Shown here: positions 34,992-46,682 of the stretch, in pieces
Layout of the letters: every line of letters starts with the position of its first letter
Position numbering within the stretch: the first letter of the stretch is position 1
DNA from: Epiperipatus broadwayi
Lineage: Eukaryota > Onychophora > Udeonychophora > Euonychophora > Peripatidae
Assembly: GCA_028023455.1 (NCBI GenBank)
Contig: JAQFVV010000153.1
Location: 962,712 to 1,026,711, forward strand
Direction of reading: 5' to 3'
Length of the DNA stretch: 64,000 nt
The notes under the pieces: model-generated
The model's database searches: none
What the model was told of the DNA's origin: nothing
The model's input: only the letters and a program-made list of their open reading frames with translations
Position numbers and translations under genes: made by a program

Positions 34992-37900
34992 TGTACCCTT
35001 ACTTCTCGATGTATAATATAGTTTGAAATACGACTAGCTCAATTAAATTATAATGCTTAATTAAAATTTGCATATCTATCTTTAATTTACTTTTATACTA
35101 TCATATTCTAATTAAATTTATTATCAATTATCAAAATCAATATAGTTCTATAGTATGTACTAATTAAATAAGTATTTATCAAAATCATGAGACTGTGAAG
35201 TAAAGTTACAAAGCAATAAGTAGATTTACATTGAGTCAATATCTCCCAAGACATTGTCTCAATGGCATAAGAATACTATTACCTCCTTATTATCCTACTA
35301 CTACATCTACAGCATTCTTATGGCTTTTAAATAAAATAAATTATCTTTAATAATAATAAAATAAATCTCAACTTTTATTAAGAAAATATAATTAAATAAT
35401 CTCAGGCTCTTCTAATTATCTTAAAGTAATGATAACCCATGTAAATAAGTATGATAAGGGATTTTATATCAAACCTAAATACACCTAACTTATTCTAATA
35501 ATAATATACAATACTAGTCTTAGAGTATAACTTAATTTTATCTATTTCTGTTATATCATCAATCATTAAATAAATAATCATATGTATATCTTTTATTTTC
35601 ATATAGCATCTTAATTTTGGAATAGATCAAAATCTTATAATTCAATAATCTGTGGCAATAAATAATATTGTACTCTTATAATGTGCATTATAATTACCCT
35701 ATGACCATAATAATATTATATGTTAATATCAATCAATTCTTATAAAATGATATCAAGAAAATATTGTGTTTATTTCTAAATAATAATAATAAATTCATAT
35801 TGTGCAAATATTATGTTTGTTCAAATTATCTGTTGTCAAATGCTGTGGTGTAAAATAATGAACTCGACACACTTTTAAAACAAATTAAACAAATTTATTT
35901 ACATTAACTTTAACCATGAATTTATTTACAATATTTACAGTTCAAAATTATGAAAACAAAGAAAATAAAAAATAAGAAAATAATAATACAATATGTTTAC
36001 ACTGTTATTAACTCATACTCCTAATAAGTAATTATACATTCTTTAAAATGCTATACTAATAACATTGAAGTATGTTTTCAAACTTAGACTTTAAATAAAT
36101 ATCAGTGAACTTCAATTATTACACAGAAAAATTTATGTAAACAATATTTATATAGCATATGTAAACAATTAAACTTTACTAATTAAATTGCTACATCACT
36201 TAAGTATTACTGTTATTCATTTCATCATGTACTAGTATGTGTTTACTTTACTATCAGCATTACTTTAATAGCATAATATAGAAACTAATGTATCTTTGTA
36301 ATGTAATAACAATAATTGATTATAATTTATATTTCATTTAATGCAATTCATGCTACATGTTTTATCAAATATGCATTACATATATGTACTGTTAAATAAT
36401 AATATTTAAATTATTCATTAATTTCAAATTCATAAAGTATTATATTAGATAAATTCTATGATTCTTTTCTATGTAAAATTATTACTTTACTTTATGTGTT
36501 ATTCTACTCCTTCTTAATAACTTTCTATCTACAAAATATCCTCTAAAATTTATTTAAACTTTCCGGAAAAACAATCATCAACTTTAAATAAAAACTAATT
36601 ATCCAAACTATTTATACTTCATCATCTATATTCAGTAAATCTTCAATCCAAATATAAACTTCTACATAAAACTTAACTTAATTTATCCAATAAAACAAAA
36701 ATAAAATATAGACTTTTAAATCTCTTCCTAACTTGCAATAAAAATAATTACTTATGAATAATAAATATAATTCTAATACTAACATAATAACAATAATAAA
36801 AAATAAAAATCAAAATTTATTTACGAAAGAATCATATAATTATTTCTAAGCTTCTTATGTAATGTTGTATCATATTTATATCATAAATTCAAATTATGCA
36901 TATTTAAATAAAACTGTCACTGCCAATATAATGTGTGTGTATTTCAAAATATTTATACATTCATTCAACAATAACATATCATTTGGTTGATCTAAAGAAA
37001 ACATATCAAATACATCAAAATTATTATTATTATAAAATTTTTACCATAAGCAATGATTTAATGTACAGTCCATCTTCCAATATTCTTCGGAATTACAGCT
37101 TCATAAAATAAATCACATTTACACTCACAATCATTCTTTAACATATTACGTGTTATATTAATTATAAAATAAACTTATGCAATTAATTATTATATTATTT
37201 TTAGTTATTATTTTAAGAAATGTACCTATCTTATTTTTAATAAATTAATAATATTTAATTTTTATGTTAGATAAATAAAACAGAATTCATATTACGTAAC
37301 TCCAGCGATGTCTTCTTTTCACCATAATAGTTCTTTAATCCTAGGTACACATTCACTAAAACACCATTTCCGTTTTCCGGTCCATCACGTGGTTTTTAAA
37401 AGTTTATAAAAAATGATAACGTTCTTTTAAAATAAAATAAAAGTTCCCCACAAGAAAAATAAAATAAAATTAAAATAGTTTATAGGCTCCGGATCCAGTT
37501 CCTTAACGAAAATTATTTAAAGTTATTATTTCTAAATTAGTCTATAGTTTATGAAAAATTATCATTTAATTATTTTAATTGACTTGGACGTCCACATATT
37601 ACTTGCGCATTTCTTAACAAAATATCCAGGTAAGAATAAGCTTCTTCATCTAAAACAACCAGCGTTTAGATTATTTCAATATAATAATTTTTATTATATT
37701 AAGACTTTTAGCTAATTATACTTTCAATTTATTTGCCTTTTAAAATTGTCAACATTCAGTCTTTTAAAACATAAAGACTTAACAAGGCAAGTATTTATAA
37801 AACTACTTTTATTTCTAATATCTTTACTTAAGATATATATTTTAAATTTATAGCTTGCAAAAAAAAAATACTTTCTTCATAAAGAAGTATTTTATTCTTT

Positions 37901-39252
37901 AAAATATCTATTTTCTAATAGTCAATAGCAATTAGCTTTTAAAATTATATATTGTCCAAAATACTACTTTTCTCCATCTCGTAACTTTCCGAACTAATCC
38001 AGCGTTTGTCATATTTCTAGTATAAAGTTTCCGATATATTTTCACTATATATGATGTTCCCATGACCATTTGCTTGTAAATTGAGCTTCAATATAGAGAC
38101 GATTGATAAGGAAAAATTAAATTAACACTGCATGTCTATCATTTAACACTTTTATAAATTATTTACAATGACACTCTTATAATTTTAAAATTGATTTTGA
38201 GAGCGTCTATCAAATTTACTTTGCTATTTTTAATAACACAATTAACTTGAAAGATTCAATCACAGAGTCCCCTCCTAACAATTGAACTAAGCTTTTATAC
38301 CGGAAGAAACTTCCCATTTGATTGGTACATTTAAACAATCAACTTGCTGGCTTATTTACATATTTACCAACAACACAAAATAAAAAATAAATAATGACAT
38401 ATTTAATATTTAATATTTATTACATTATTAAATTTTTAAAATAATCCTTATCATTTATTTAAATCCACTAAATATTCTTTTAAAATATTCTTACTTACTT
38501 GATTTTAATTTTAACTTTTATAAGATTATTTAAAATAAACTAAGTCTTTTTTATACGTTATATTTTTAAATCAATACTTTAAAATCAGATTTAATATTCT
38601 ACATTGATTTATCTTTATTTTTATCTCGTGATAGCTCACGTATTATTTATAAATTTTATAACATGATTTTTAAAATAGTTATGCAACTTTATTAGATAAC
38701 TTCCAAGCATGTGTGTGCGTATCTAACTAACATCTGTTTTTTACAACAAAAGAAACGCTTCTCATAATCTAAAAATAACTAACAATTGCATTTTTAAAAT
38801 AAATATTTTTTAAAAATAAATAAGATAATATAACAGATTTTAAATTAATAATTCGATATTATAAAATCAAATATCAATCTTCTATTTAAGTATTTATAAT
38901 AATTAAAAACATTTATATTCTTTTATAACACTATTTTATCAACAATAAATATATGCATTTAATTTTAACTTGTCTTTTAAACACTTTTAGTTTTAAATAC
39001 CTACTTATTAAATATATTAATGCAGTATTAACTATGGCCAGTTTTCCCAACCATATTATAATAATCATCATTAAAATGTCTCTCTCAATTTCAGCACAAT
39101 TTCACATATCAAATACTCATAGATTGCTTTAATTAAACCTTTTGAAATATTACCATAAGCAAAATTAACATCACATATTCAAATATATCTTAAATTTAAA
39201 ATTTTTAATAGATTAGCACAAAATTAGATGGTGACCCATACAAAAGAACACT
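34992..39252 (-). repeat. 5' LTR of the large Gypsy element (about 4.26 kb)
   Basis: Matches 23734-28001 throughout, with scattered substitutions and small indels in A/T runs. The minus-strand end is AGTAAGGGTACA. It would carry the promoter, but I cannot point to a defensible TATA box in such AT-rich sequence. The outer end near 39250-39252 is ambiguous by 1-2 bp. Confidence 0.92.
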
Positions 39253-39900
39253 ATATATATAGTCATAATCAAACATTGCAATATTTACAAAAATCCGTTA
39301 AAATATAGCGATCACTAGAAAAATAATATAATGCTATAAATCAAACCTTACTTTAAAATAAACCAAAAACGCTAATTTATATATATATAGTCATAATCAA
39401 ACATTGCAATATTTACAAAAATCCGTTAAAATATAGCGATCACTAGAAAAATAATATAATGCTATAAATCAAACCTTACTTTAAAATAAACCAAAAACGC
39501 TAATTTATATATATATAGTCATAATCAAACATTGCAATATTTACAAAAATCCGTTAAAATATAGCGATCACTAGAAAAATAATATAATGCTATAAATCAA
39601 ACCTTACTTTAAAATAAACCAAAAACGCTAATTTATATATATATAGTCATAATCAAACATTGCAATATTTACAAAAATTTGTTAAAATATAGCGATCACT
39701 AGAAAAATAATATAATGCTATAAATCAAACCTTACTTTAAAATAAACCAAAAACGCTAATTTATATATATAGTCATAATCAAACATTGCAATATTTACAA
39801 AAATCCGTTAAAATATAGCGATCACTAGAAAAATAATATAATGCTATAAATCAAACCTTACTTTGAAATAAACCAAAAACGCCAATTTATATATATAATC
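39253..39900. repeat. 128-bp tandem array, foldback left arm (5 units)
   Basis: Units recur every 128 bp (last interval 126). The phrase AGTCATAATCAAACATTGCA starts at 39261, 39389, 39517, 39645 and 39771. Units are nearly identical; one carries TTTGTTAAAA where the others have TCCGTTAAAA. Each contains AGCGATCACTAG and ends in AACGCTAATTTATATATA. No coding content. The Gypsy insertion sits just before the first unit. Confidence 0.95.
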
Positions 39901-40854
39901 ATAATCAAACATTACTTTAAAATAAACCAGAAAACGCTAATATATATAGTCATGATAATCAAATATTGCAATCGTAAATCTCAAAAGATTAACCCTATGT
40001 TAAAGCATTTTTTAAAAAAAAAAAATCGTAAATGGTATTTACAAAAACACGTTAAAATATAGCGATCATTAGAAAAATAATAAATGCTATTTTAAAAATA
40101 TCAGTCCGGTCTATCAACGCTATATGCTACATCAGTATTATAATTTAAAAAAACAATATTTAAAAACTATAATGCTATAAATCAAACATTGAGTTGTAAC
40201 ATCACATTGAATAGCCAAAGGTTATACTATGGAAAAAAAAGGGCGGGAAAAGAAAAAGAGATGAAAATGAAAAAATACTTTAATATAAACCAAAAACGCT
40301 AATTTATATATATAGTCATATTGCAATATTTACAAAAATCCGTTAAAATATAGCCACCACTAGAAAAAATCAAACATTACTTTGAAATAAACCAAAAACG
40401 CCAATTTATATATATAATCATAATCAAACATTACTTTAAAATAAACCAGAAAATGCTAATATATATAGTCATGATAATCAAATATTGCAATCGTAAATCT
40501 CAAAAGATTAACCCTATGTTAAAGCATTTTTTTTAAAAAAAAAATCGTAAATGGTATTTACAAAAACACGTTAAAATATAGCGATCATTAGAAAAATAAT
40601 AAATGCTATTTTAAAAATATCAGTCCGGTCTATCAACGCTATATACTAAATCAGTATTATAATTTTAAAAAACAATATTTAAAAACTATAATGCTATAAA
40701 TCAAACATTGAGTTGTAGGCGTCACATTGAATAGCCAAAGCTTATACTATGGAAAAAAAAGGGCGGGAAAAGAAAAAGAGATGAAAATTAAAAAATACTT
40801 TAAAATAAACCAAAAACGCTAATTTATATATATATATAGTCATAATCAAACATT
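39901..40854. repeat. Foldback left arm, duplicated 0.35-kb module
   Basis: Two copies of a module, about 39900-40300 and 40380-40830. Each contains AAGATTAACCCTATGTTAAA, ATCAGTCCGGTCTATCAACG, ATAGCCAAAG and a GGGCGGGAAAAG site (40241, 40761). The right arm has only one copy (about 42140-42560, inverted), so the extra copy arose in the left arm after the palindrome formed, or was lost from the right. Confidence 0.88.
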
Positions 40855-41282
40855 GCAATAGCATTTATTTAAATAATTTTTTACTAATATTTTAATAATT
40901 TAAAAAAAATTACCAGCTCTCGATCGGATGGATGGTCGTCCGCTCAGGCTAAATTTGGTTCTTTCTAGATCTCTTCATTACTGCAATACCACAAAACATC
41001 AAATTATACTTTTAAGATTTAAGTTTATTATTTTAAAGAAGACACCAGTAAAATTAATTTATTCAGGAAATATCGCAGCTTGATATGGCCTCTTTCAAAT
41101 TTATTTTTAAAACTGTCTACTTGGGTCGGTATGTATGACGTAAGATAATTTCCAAGAATTATAGTTCAGGATGGGGGCTTTGTCTTATTAAGATAAAAGA
41201 AAGTGTTAAGTTAAACTTTCAAATTTAAAAAAAAACAACAACTGTAAACCAGCTAATGGACTTTTATGCTTCAAGCCTAACA
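40855..41282. repeat. Foldback left arm, inner module
   Basis: Mirrored by about 41706-42130 with very few differences. Includes CTCGATCGGATGGATGGTCG, GATATGGCCTCTTTC and ACTTGGGTCGGTATGTATGA. Less AT-rich than the tandem arrays. No frame of note. Confidence 0.9.
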
Positions 41283-41705
41283 TCGTTATGTATATAATCT
41301 TATAATAATGTATTTTGATGTATAATATGTGCGCACATCTAATATATAAATATATTTATTTATATATTAGATGTGCGCACATACACGTAAACATACATTA
41401 TTATACATCAAAGTACATTATTATAGGATTATACACGTGGTCTGGGATGGGTTTGAATTTGACAAACAGGCCTACTATGATACATAGAAGGTGAAACGGA
41501 ATGATAGACAGAATTAGCAACAATAAGAAGTGTTAAAACTAAAATCTTACAAGTAATACATGTATCGGCACATATATATATATATGAGTACAAGTTGTGA
41601 TGTATAATATGTTACAGTGCAATTATATTTTGAAATCATTAATTTATTATAACCAAAACCCCAATTTTTTTATAATAAATTTTAACCCTCTTTTGCATTT
41701 CATGA
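41283..41705. repeat. Foldback centre: hairpin palindrome plus a one-sided 264-bp segment
   Basis: The core 41330-41381 is palindromic around TATAAATATATTTATTTATA, with TGTGCGCACATCTAATATA mirrored on the far side. The symmetry extends imperfectly to about 41291 and 41441 (TGATGTATAATA against TATTATACATCA). About 41442-41705 has no partner on the left, so it is an insertion in the right half or a deletion from the left. No coding sequence. Confidence 0.85.
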
Positions 41706-42560
41706 CTAGTTAGGCTTGAGGCATAAAAGTCCATTAGAACTGTTTTACAGTTGTTGTTTTTTTAAATTTGAAAGTTTAACTTAACACTTTCTTTTATCTT
41801 AGTAAGACAAAGCCCCCATCCCGAACTATAATTCTTGGAAGTTATCTTACATCATACATACCGACCCAAGTAGACAGTTTTAAAAATAAATTTGAAAGAG
41901 GCCATATCAAGCTGCGATATTTCCTGAATAAATTAATTTTACTGGTGTCTTCTTTAAAATAATAAACCTAAATCTTAAAAGTATAATTTGATGTTTTGTG
42001 GTATTGCAGTAATGAAGAGATCTAGAAAGAACCAAATTTAGCCTGAGCGGACGACCATCCATCCGATCGAGAGCTGGTAATTTTTATTAAATTATTAAAA
42101 TATTAGTAAAAAATTATTTAAATAAATGCTATTGCAATGTTTGATTATGACTATATATATATATAAATTAGCGTTTTTGGTTTATTTTAAAGTATTTTTT
42201 AATTTTCATCTCTTTTTCTTTTCCCGCCCTTTTTTTTCCATAGTATAAGCTTTGGCTATTCAATGTGACGCCTACAACTCAATGTTTGATTTATAGCATT
42301 ATAGTTTTTAAATATTGTTTTTTAAAATTATAATACTGATTTAGTATATAGCGTTGATAGACCGGACTGATATTTTTAAAATAGCATTTATTATTTTTCT
42401 AATGATCGCTATATTTTAACGTGTTTTTGTAAATACCATTTACGATTTTTTTTTTTAAAAAATGCTTTAACATAGGGTTAATCTTTTGAGATTTACGATT
42501 GCAATATTTGATTATCATGACTATATATATTAGCATTTTCTGGTTTATTTTAAAGTAATG
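41706..42560. repeat. Foldback right arm, inner and 0.35-kb modules
   Basis: The reverse complement of the left-arm modules: the inner module to about 42130, then a single 0.35-kb module containing ATAGACCGGACTGAT and CATAGGGTTAATCTTTTGAG. One TTTCCCGCCC site at 42220. Confidence 0.9.
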
Positions 42561-43120
42561 TTTGATTATGATTATATATATAAATTGGCGTTTTTGGTTT
42601 ATTTCAAAGTAAGGTTTGATTTATAGCATTATATTATTTTTCTAGTGATCGCTATATTTTAACGGATTTTTGTAAATATTGCAATGTTTGATTATGACTA
42701 TATATATAAATTAGCGTTTTTGGTTTATTTTAAAGTAAGGTTTGATTTATAGCATTATATTATTTTTCTAGTGATCGCTATATTTTAACGGATTTTTGTA
42801 AATATTGCAATGTTTGATTATGACTATATATATATAAATTAGCGTTTTTGGTTTATTTTAAAGTAAGGTTTGATTTATAGCATTATATTATTTTTCTAGT
42901 GATCGCTATATTTTAACGGATTTTTGTAAATATTGCAATGTTTGATTATGACTATATATATAAATTAGCATTTTTGGTTTATTTTAAAGTAAGGTTTGAT
43001 TTATAGCATTATATTATTTTTCTAGTGATCGCTATATTTTAACGGATTTTTGTAAATATTGCAATGTTTGATTATGACTATATATATATAAATTAGCGTT
43101 TTTGGTTTATTTTAAAGTAT
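42561..43120. repeat. 128-bp tandem array, foldback right arm (4 units)
   Basis: The inverted counterpart of the left array. GATCGCTATATTTTAACGG recurs at about 42647, 42773, 42901 and 43029, a 126-128 bp period. Units are nearly identical to those of the left arm, which implies homogenisation or very recent duplication. Confidence 0.95.
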
Positions 43121-43384
43121 TTTTTTAATTTTCACTTCTTTTTCTTTTCCCACCCTTTTTTTTGGGTAATAGCACCTTAGGCTATTTAATGTGACGTTTT
43201 CCCGCCATTTTTTTAAGTGTAGTCCCTCCCCACCACCTTTTTTTAATTGCAGTGCCTCAGGCATTTTATGTTTTTGAAAAATGAGTGTTTCTAGTCGATG
43301 ACATTTATCGCTTGCATGTGCCAGCAGTGTTTTTGGGTGTTTCCAAATTCAAAATGGCCGCCGAGCGCGTACTATATCAGCACC
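43121..43384. repeat. Foldback right arm, end module
   Basis: The reverse complement of 23435-23700, ending GCGCGTACTATATCAGCACC. It carries TTTCCCGCC at 43198 and a mutated TTTTCCCACCC near 43146. Followed immediately by the second copy of the GAAAATTT target duplication. Confidence 0.92.
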
Positions 43385-44566
43385 GAAAATTTTATGTATT
43401 TATGAAAGTAAAATAATGTGTGAAATGTAATTAATGACATTCCAAAAACAATCAAGAAGATAAGAAAAGGATTCTGGGACAATTAAGTAAGAAGTGAAAG
43501 AAGTAGCCATGTTTAGTTCTTCTTGAGTCTGCTCAGCTGACAGACAGAGTTCAAGAGCTGTGAACAAAAATGCACCAAGAAGTTGAAACACCGAGAATGC
43601 AGGGCTAAGGGGCCACAAACGGATGCCAGTTATTCCATACTCACCTTGGGTGTAAAGTCATCTTCCCCATGAAGTAATAGTAGAGATAGCGCCTGCCTGG
43701 AGGTTCACCTTCCCTGTCATTGAAGCCACAAGAATATGACTTAAGTAAGCTGCAAGACAGAATCCAGCCGGATCCCCAAGAATTTCCATCTCTACAAAAA
43801 AAAGTGGAGTAATCCACATTATGGGGAATAATTCCCTAATCAACATCCAGAAAACCTAGGTAATTAACTTTAATATATCACGCGTGCACACACTTTTGTA
43901 AATGGCCATAGAAATTTAAAAAATGCAATTGCAAATGTGAATCTGAATGAACCAAATAATTAGTAGTTTTCTGTATCAAAGAATATGTAAGAAAAGACTA
44001 TAAGCTATAAATATCTACATATAAATGTTTAGTATCAAAGATTTATCATTTTAGGTGAAGGGTTAATTAAATTAAATATAATTTGTGTTATTTTAAGAAT
44101 TGCTCATTTTATAGGGAAATATTATATTTTAATGTTTTATGAATGTATTATATTAAACAATATTTATTTATGAATAGCTCTTTATGTCTCATCTTTCCTT
44201 CTTCACCATACTAATTATAATGATATACCCACACGGTTTATAAGATACTAAGTAGACATTTATTCTAGTAAAAGTACACGTGTCGATATAGTACAGTAAT
44301 ATTAAATCTCGCAAAAATTATGAATATTTCAAGTGCTGGATTATTTTAAGTAAACCATTCTTATGAATGAGTGTCCAGCAACCGAAGAAGTGTCTGATTG
44401 AGAAAGATAATACTGAAATATTCCATTGGTAATCTCGGTATTCGATCAGGAATATAGACTTAAATAATGAGTCTGTATTGGCTTCTTTGCTTGATGTGAT
44501 AGTCGTGTCGATCGTACAGTGTAAATTAAAACGTTTACAAATGGTCGAAAAGGTAATTCTATTATA
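43385..44566 (+). repeat. Element A 5' LTR, second segment
   Basis: Continuation of the interrupted LTR; the first 8 bp are the duplicated target. It matches 48601-49244 plus 52533-53071 and so reveals the empty site of the LINE. On the opposite strand an exon-like block lies at 43645-43749. Antisense frames at 43400-43618 and 43658-43846 recur in the other LTR and are not counted as genes. Confidence 0.92.
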
Positions 44567-44569
44567 TTT

Positions 44570-44586
44570 TGGGGCCAGTCCGGGAT
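44570..44586 (+). other. Element A primer-binding site, tRNA-Pro-like
   Basis: TGGGGCCAGTCCGGGAT, three bases after the 5' LTR. It shares TGGGG at one end and TCCGGGAT at the other with the tRNA-Pro primer site of murine leukaemia-type retroviruses, with differences between. This fixes element A on the plus strand. Confidence 0.68.
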
Positions 44587-45587
44587 CCATTTTGCTGCAC
44601 AATTAGTAGTCACGTGTCGGGTAGAATTTTGTTGAAAAAATTTATTCATATACAAATTAATTCCAATAAATTAACTTGGTGAGAAGCGAGGATGAGAGGG
44701 AGAGTTTTTTCTTTGCCTTATAGTTCGTTATATATATGTTTCAAAGTCACATGTGTAGAAGAAAAGAGAAGGGAAGGGGGAAAATTAGCTTTGTGAAAAT
44801 CTATTAAAAGTTTTTTTTTGCATATTTATTGTTATAGAAGGAAATGAAAAGAAAAAAGTATTTAAATATCTGTATACTTAGAACGACCGAATATATATGT
44901 TGTCTTTACGTAATTGCGAAAAAAAAAATATATTGAAATCTAATATAAATTGAGAATAGATTTTGAAAAAAATTTATTGATAAGTCATAAATATAGTAAA
45001 ATAAAGTATATCAGTGAAATCAAAATAAATTATATACGTGTCTTATATAACGACCGAATATATATGTTATCTCTAAAGAGAAATATATTGAAATCTAATA
45101 TAAATTGGGAATATATGTTGAAAAAAAGATTTTTTTTTATCGATAAGTCATAAATATATTTAGATAAAGTATATCAGTGAAATCAAAATAAATTATATAC
45201 GTGTCTTATTTCAAACAGTCATAATGGGATAGAAATTATTGATAAATCCTAAATATAGTGAAATAGAATATATTAGTCAAACCAAAGAAACTATAATTTG
45301 TGCGTTATTGTAAGGCGTTGTAATAGAATAAATTTATCAAAAAATATATACGTAGTAGAGTCGAGGATAATAGTTGGGAAAATAGACATATCAGGGAGAG
45401 GAAACCAATCTAAGGCATGTAGGCGAAGAATCTGAGCAGGTGTGCTTGGGATTAACTGGCATACCAAATGCCAATCATAATAGAAAGAATTAAATTAGCA
45501 AATAGAAATAAAAGGGTCAAGAATAAAAGAGAATCAGTATAGTAGAAATATAATTAAAGATTAATTCATAAACTTAAAAGTATATTC
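44587..45587 (+). other. Element A leader with 168-bp tandem duplication
   Basis: Untranslated leader. The unit starting ACGACCGAATATATATGTT occurs at 44883 and 45051, with a decayed third copy near 45229-45306. Shared phrases include ATATTGAAATCTAATATAAA and TATACGTGTCTTAT. Confidence 0.78.
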
Positions 45588-46682
45588 ATGCACATGATGG
45601 CAAAAACAAATATGGATGCCCAAAGTGATGGAGAGTGGAGTATTAGTAGTGAAAAACAAACTGAACAAACCGAAGATTTTAGTAATGATAGGAAAATGGA
45701 AGATAATAACGAATACAAAAAAAGATATAGTGCAGAATACCATGACGTGATGAGTATGTTGAAAGATATAATAAAAAACCAGTGACAATTTGCCAGAGAA
45801 ATAGAAGTGAGGGATGAAGTGAACAAAGAAAGGCTGGAAGAGTTCCGTGAACAATTAAAATAAAAGCTTCAATCAGAAATTTGAAGAGTTAAATGATAAT
45901 TATAGGCAAACCACTTGTCAATTGGTGATCACAAATAAAAGATTGGATAGCCAAGCTGAGTTACTCTAGAAATTCGAGCAACGAATTATGGGAAGTGGGA
46001 TAATGGAGCAAGGTTAGAATTGAAGGAAATGAAAAGGTAACCCATGTAGAAGATAAACTAGAAGTAGTATGCCAGGAAATAGAGGGTTTTAAATTAGAGC
46101 AAGGGAAGAAAATTGAAGTGATTAATGATGTAAATGAGAAAGTTATAGAGAGTCTACGATTTGATGTCAATCAGTTATAGGTAGCAATAGAGAGAATAGA
46201 GTCAAAGGTAAAGGAAAGGGAGAGTGAATTAAAAAATCTAGGGATGAAAGAAATAATTAATAATGATAAGCAGAACAGCACCAATGAATGCATGCAAGCC
46301 AGTAGTGAAAATAATAAGATGGAGCAAAGGGTTATAGGCAGTGAAAGAAAAACAGTTAAACATGTAGCCGAATTATTTAATGCGTTCGACAACACTAGGC
46401 CACGTTATATGGCTGAAGATCGGGGATTCAAAGCCCCTCCAAAAGATCCGACTGTAAATATGGGTCCATATAACCCTCATCAAAATTACTGGGAATGAAA
46501 TAAGGAGAGAAGATTTTCTGATAGAAATAAAGTGTCCAGACTGATGGAGAGATATTCGGATGGAAATTATCCGAAAGGACACAGAGACTTTAGTAGACAT
46601 AGGGATAGAAGTCCATTGCCCAGAACCAGTGGATATATGTCAAACAAAAGGAGTAACAAAGAACCTCCAGATAAAAACTAAT
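45588..46682 (+). pseudogene. gag: Element A gag pseudogene with internal deletion
   Basis: Starts with a 66-residue frame (MAKTNMDAQSDGEW...) that stops at 45785, then continues as K/E-rich coding-like sequence broken by stops and shifts. The frame 46244-46498 contains KHVAELFNAFDNTRPRY, which lines up with EVSEVLDALEVAELS of the large Gypsy gag. The following basic tail (RRFSDRNK, HRDFSRHRDRSPLPRTSGY) lines up with that gag's basic C-terminus. The capsid core with the W motif is absent between them, so the middle of gag was deleted. Gag would form the particle; this one cannot. No pol follows. Confidence 0.75.

Larger units (their letters stand above)
23734..39252 (-). mobile_element. Ty3/Gypsy retrotransposon with 4.26-kb LTRs (15.5 kb)
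   Basis: A complete minus-strand element: 5' LTR (34992-39252), primer-binding site, leader, gag in two overlapping frames, pol as one frame, a 0.85-kb non-coding 3' part, polypurine tract and 3' LTR (23734-28001). It inserted into the TA run at the junction between the foldback end module and its first 128-bp repeat: the left flank ends AATTTATATAT and the right flank resumes ATATATATAGTCAT, as in an intact unit. LTRs differ by about 1-2% by eye, so insertion is recent. No env-like frame. Domain order protease-RT-RNase H-integrase with a GPY/F module and no chromodomain places it in Ty3/Gypsy. Confidence 0.93.
23435..43384. mobile_element. Foldback DNA transposon (about 4.4 kb once the Gypsy insertion is excluded)
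   Basis: The ends are exact inverted repeats beginning GGTGCTGATATAGTACGCGC. The element is flanked by GAAAATTT on both sides (23427-23434 and 43385-43392), an 8-bp target duplication present only once in the uninterrupted LTR near 48600. Both arms run inward through the same modules: a 0.25-kb end module, 128-bp tandem repeats, a 0.35-kb module, an inner 0.43-kb module, then a palindromic centre near 41355. The left arm holds an extra copy of the 0.35-kb module and the 15.5-kb Gypsy insertion. No transposase frame is visible, so it is non-autonomous. Eight-bp duplications occur with hAT, P, Merlin and some Mutator-like transposases; long arms favour Mutator-like or FB/P-type, but I cannot decide. 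Confidence 0.9.

Noticed and set aside
39253-43120. CRISPR-like interpretation of the regular 128-bp repeats
   Set aside because: Units are contiguous without unique spacers and occur in inverted arms of a transposon in eukaryotic DNA.
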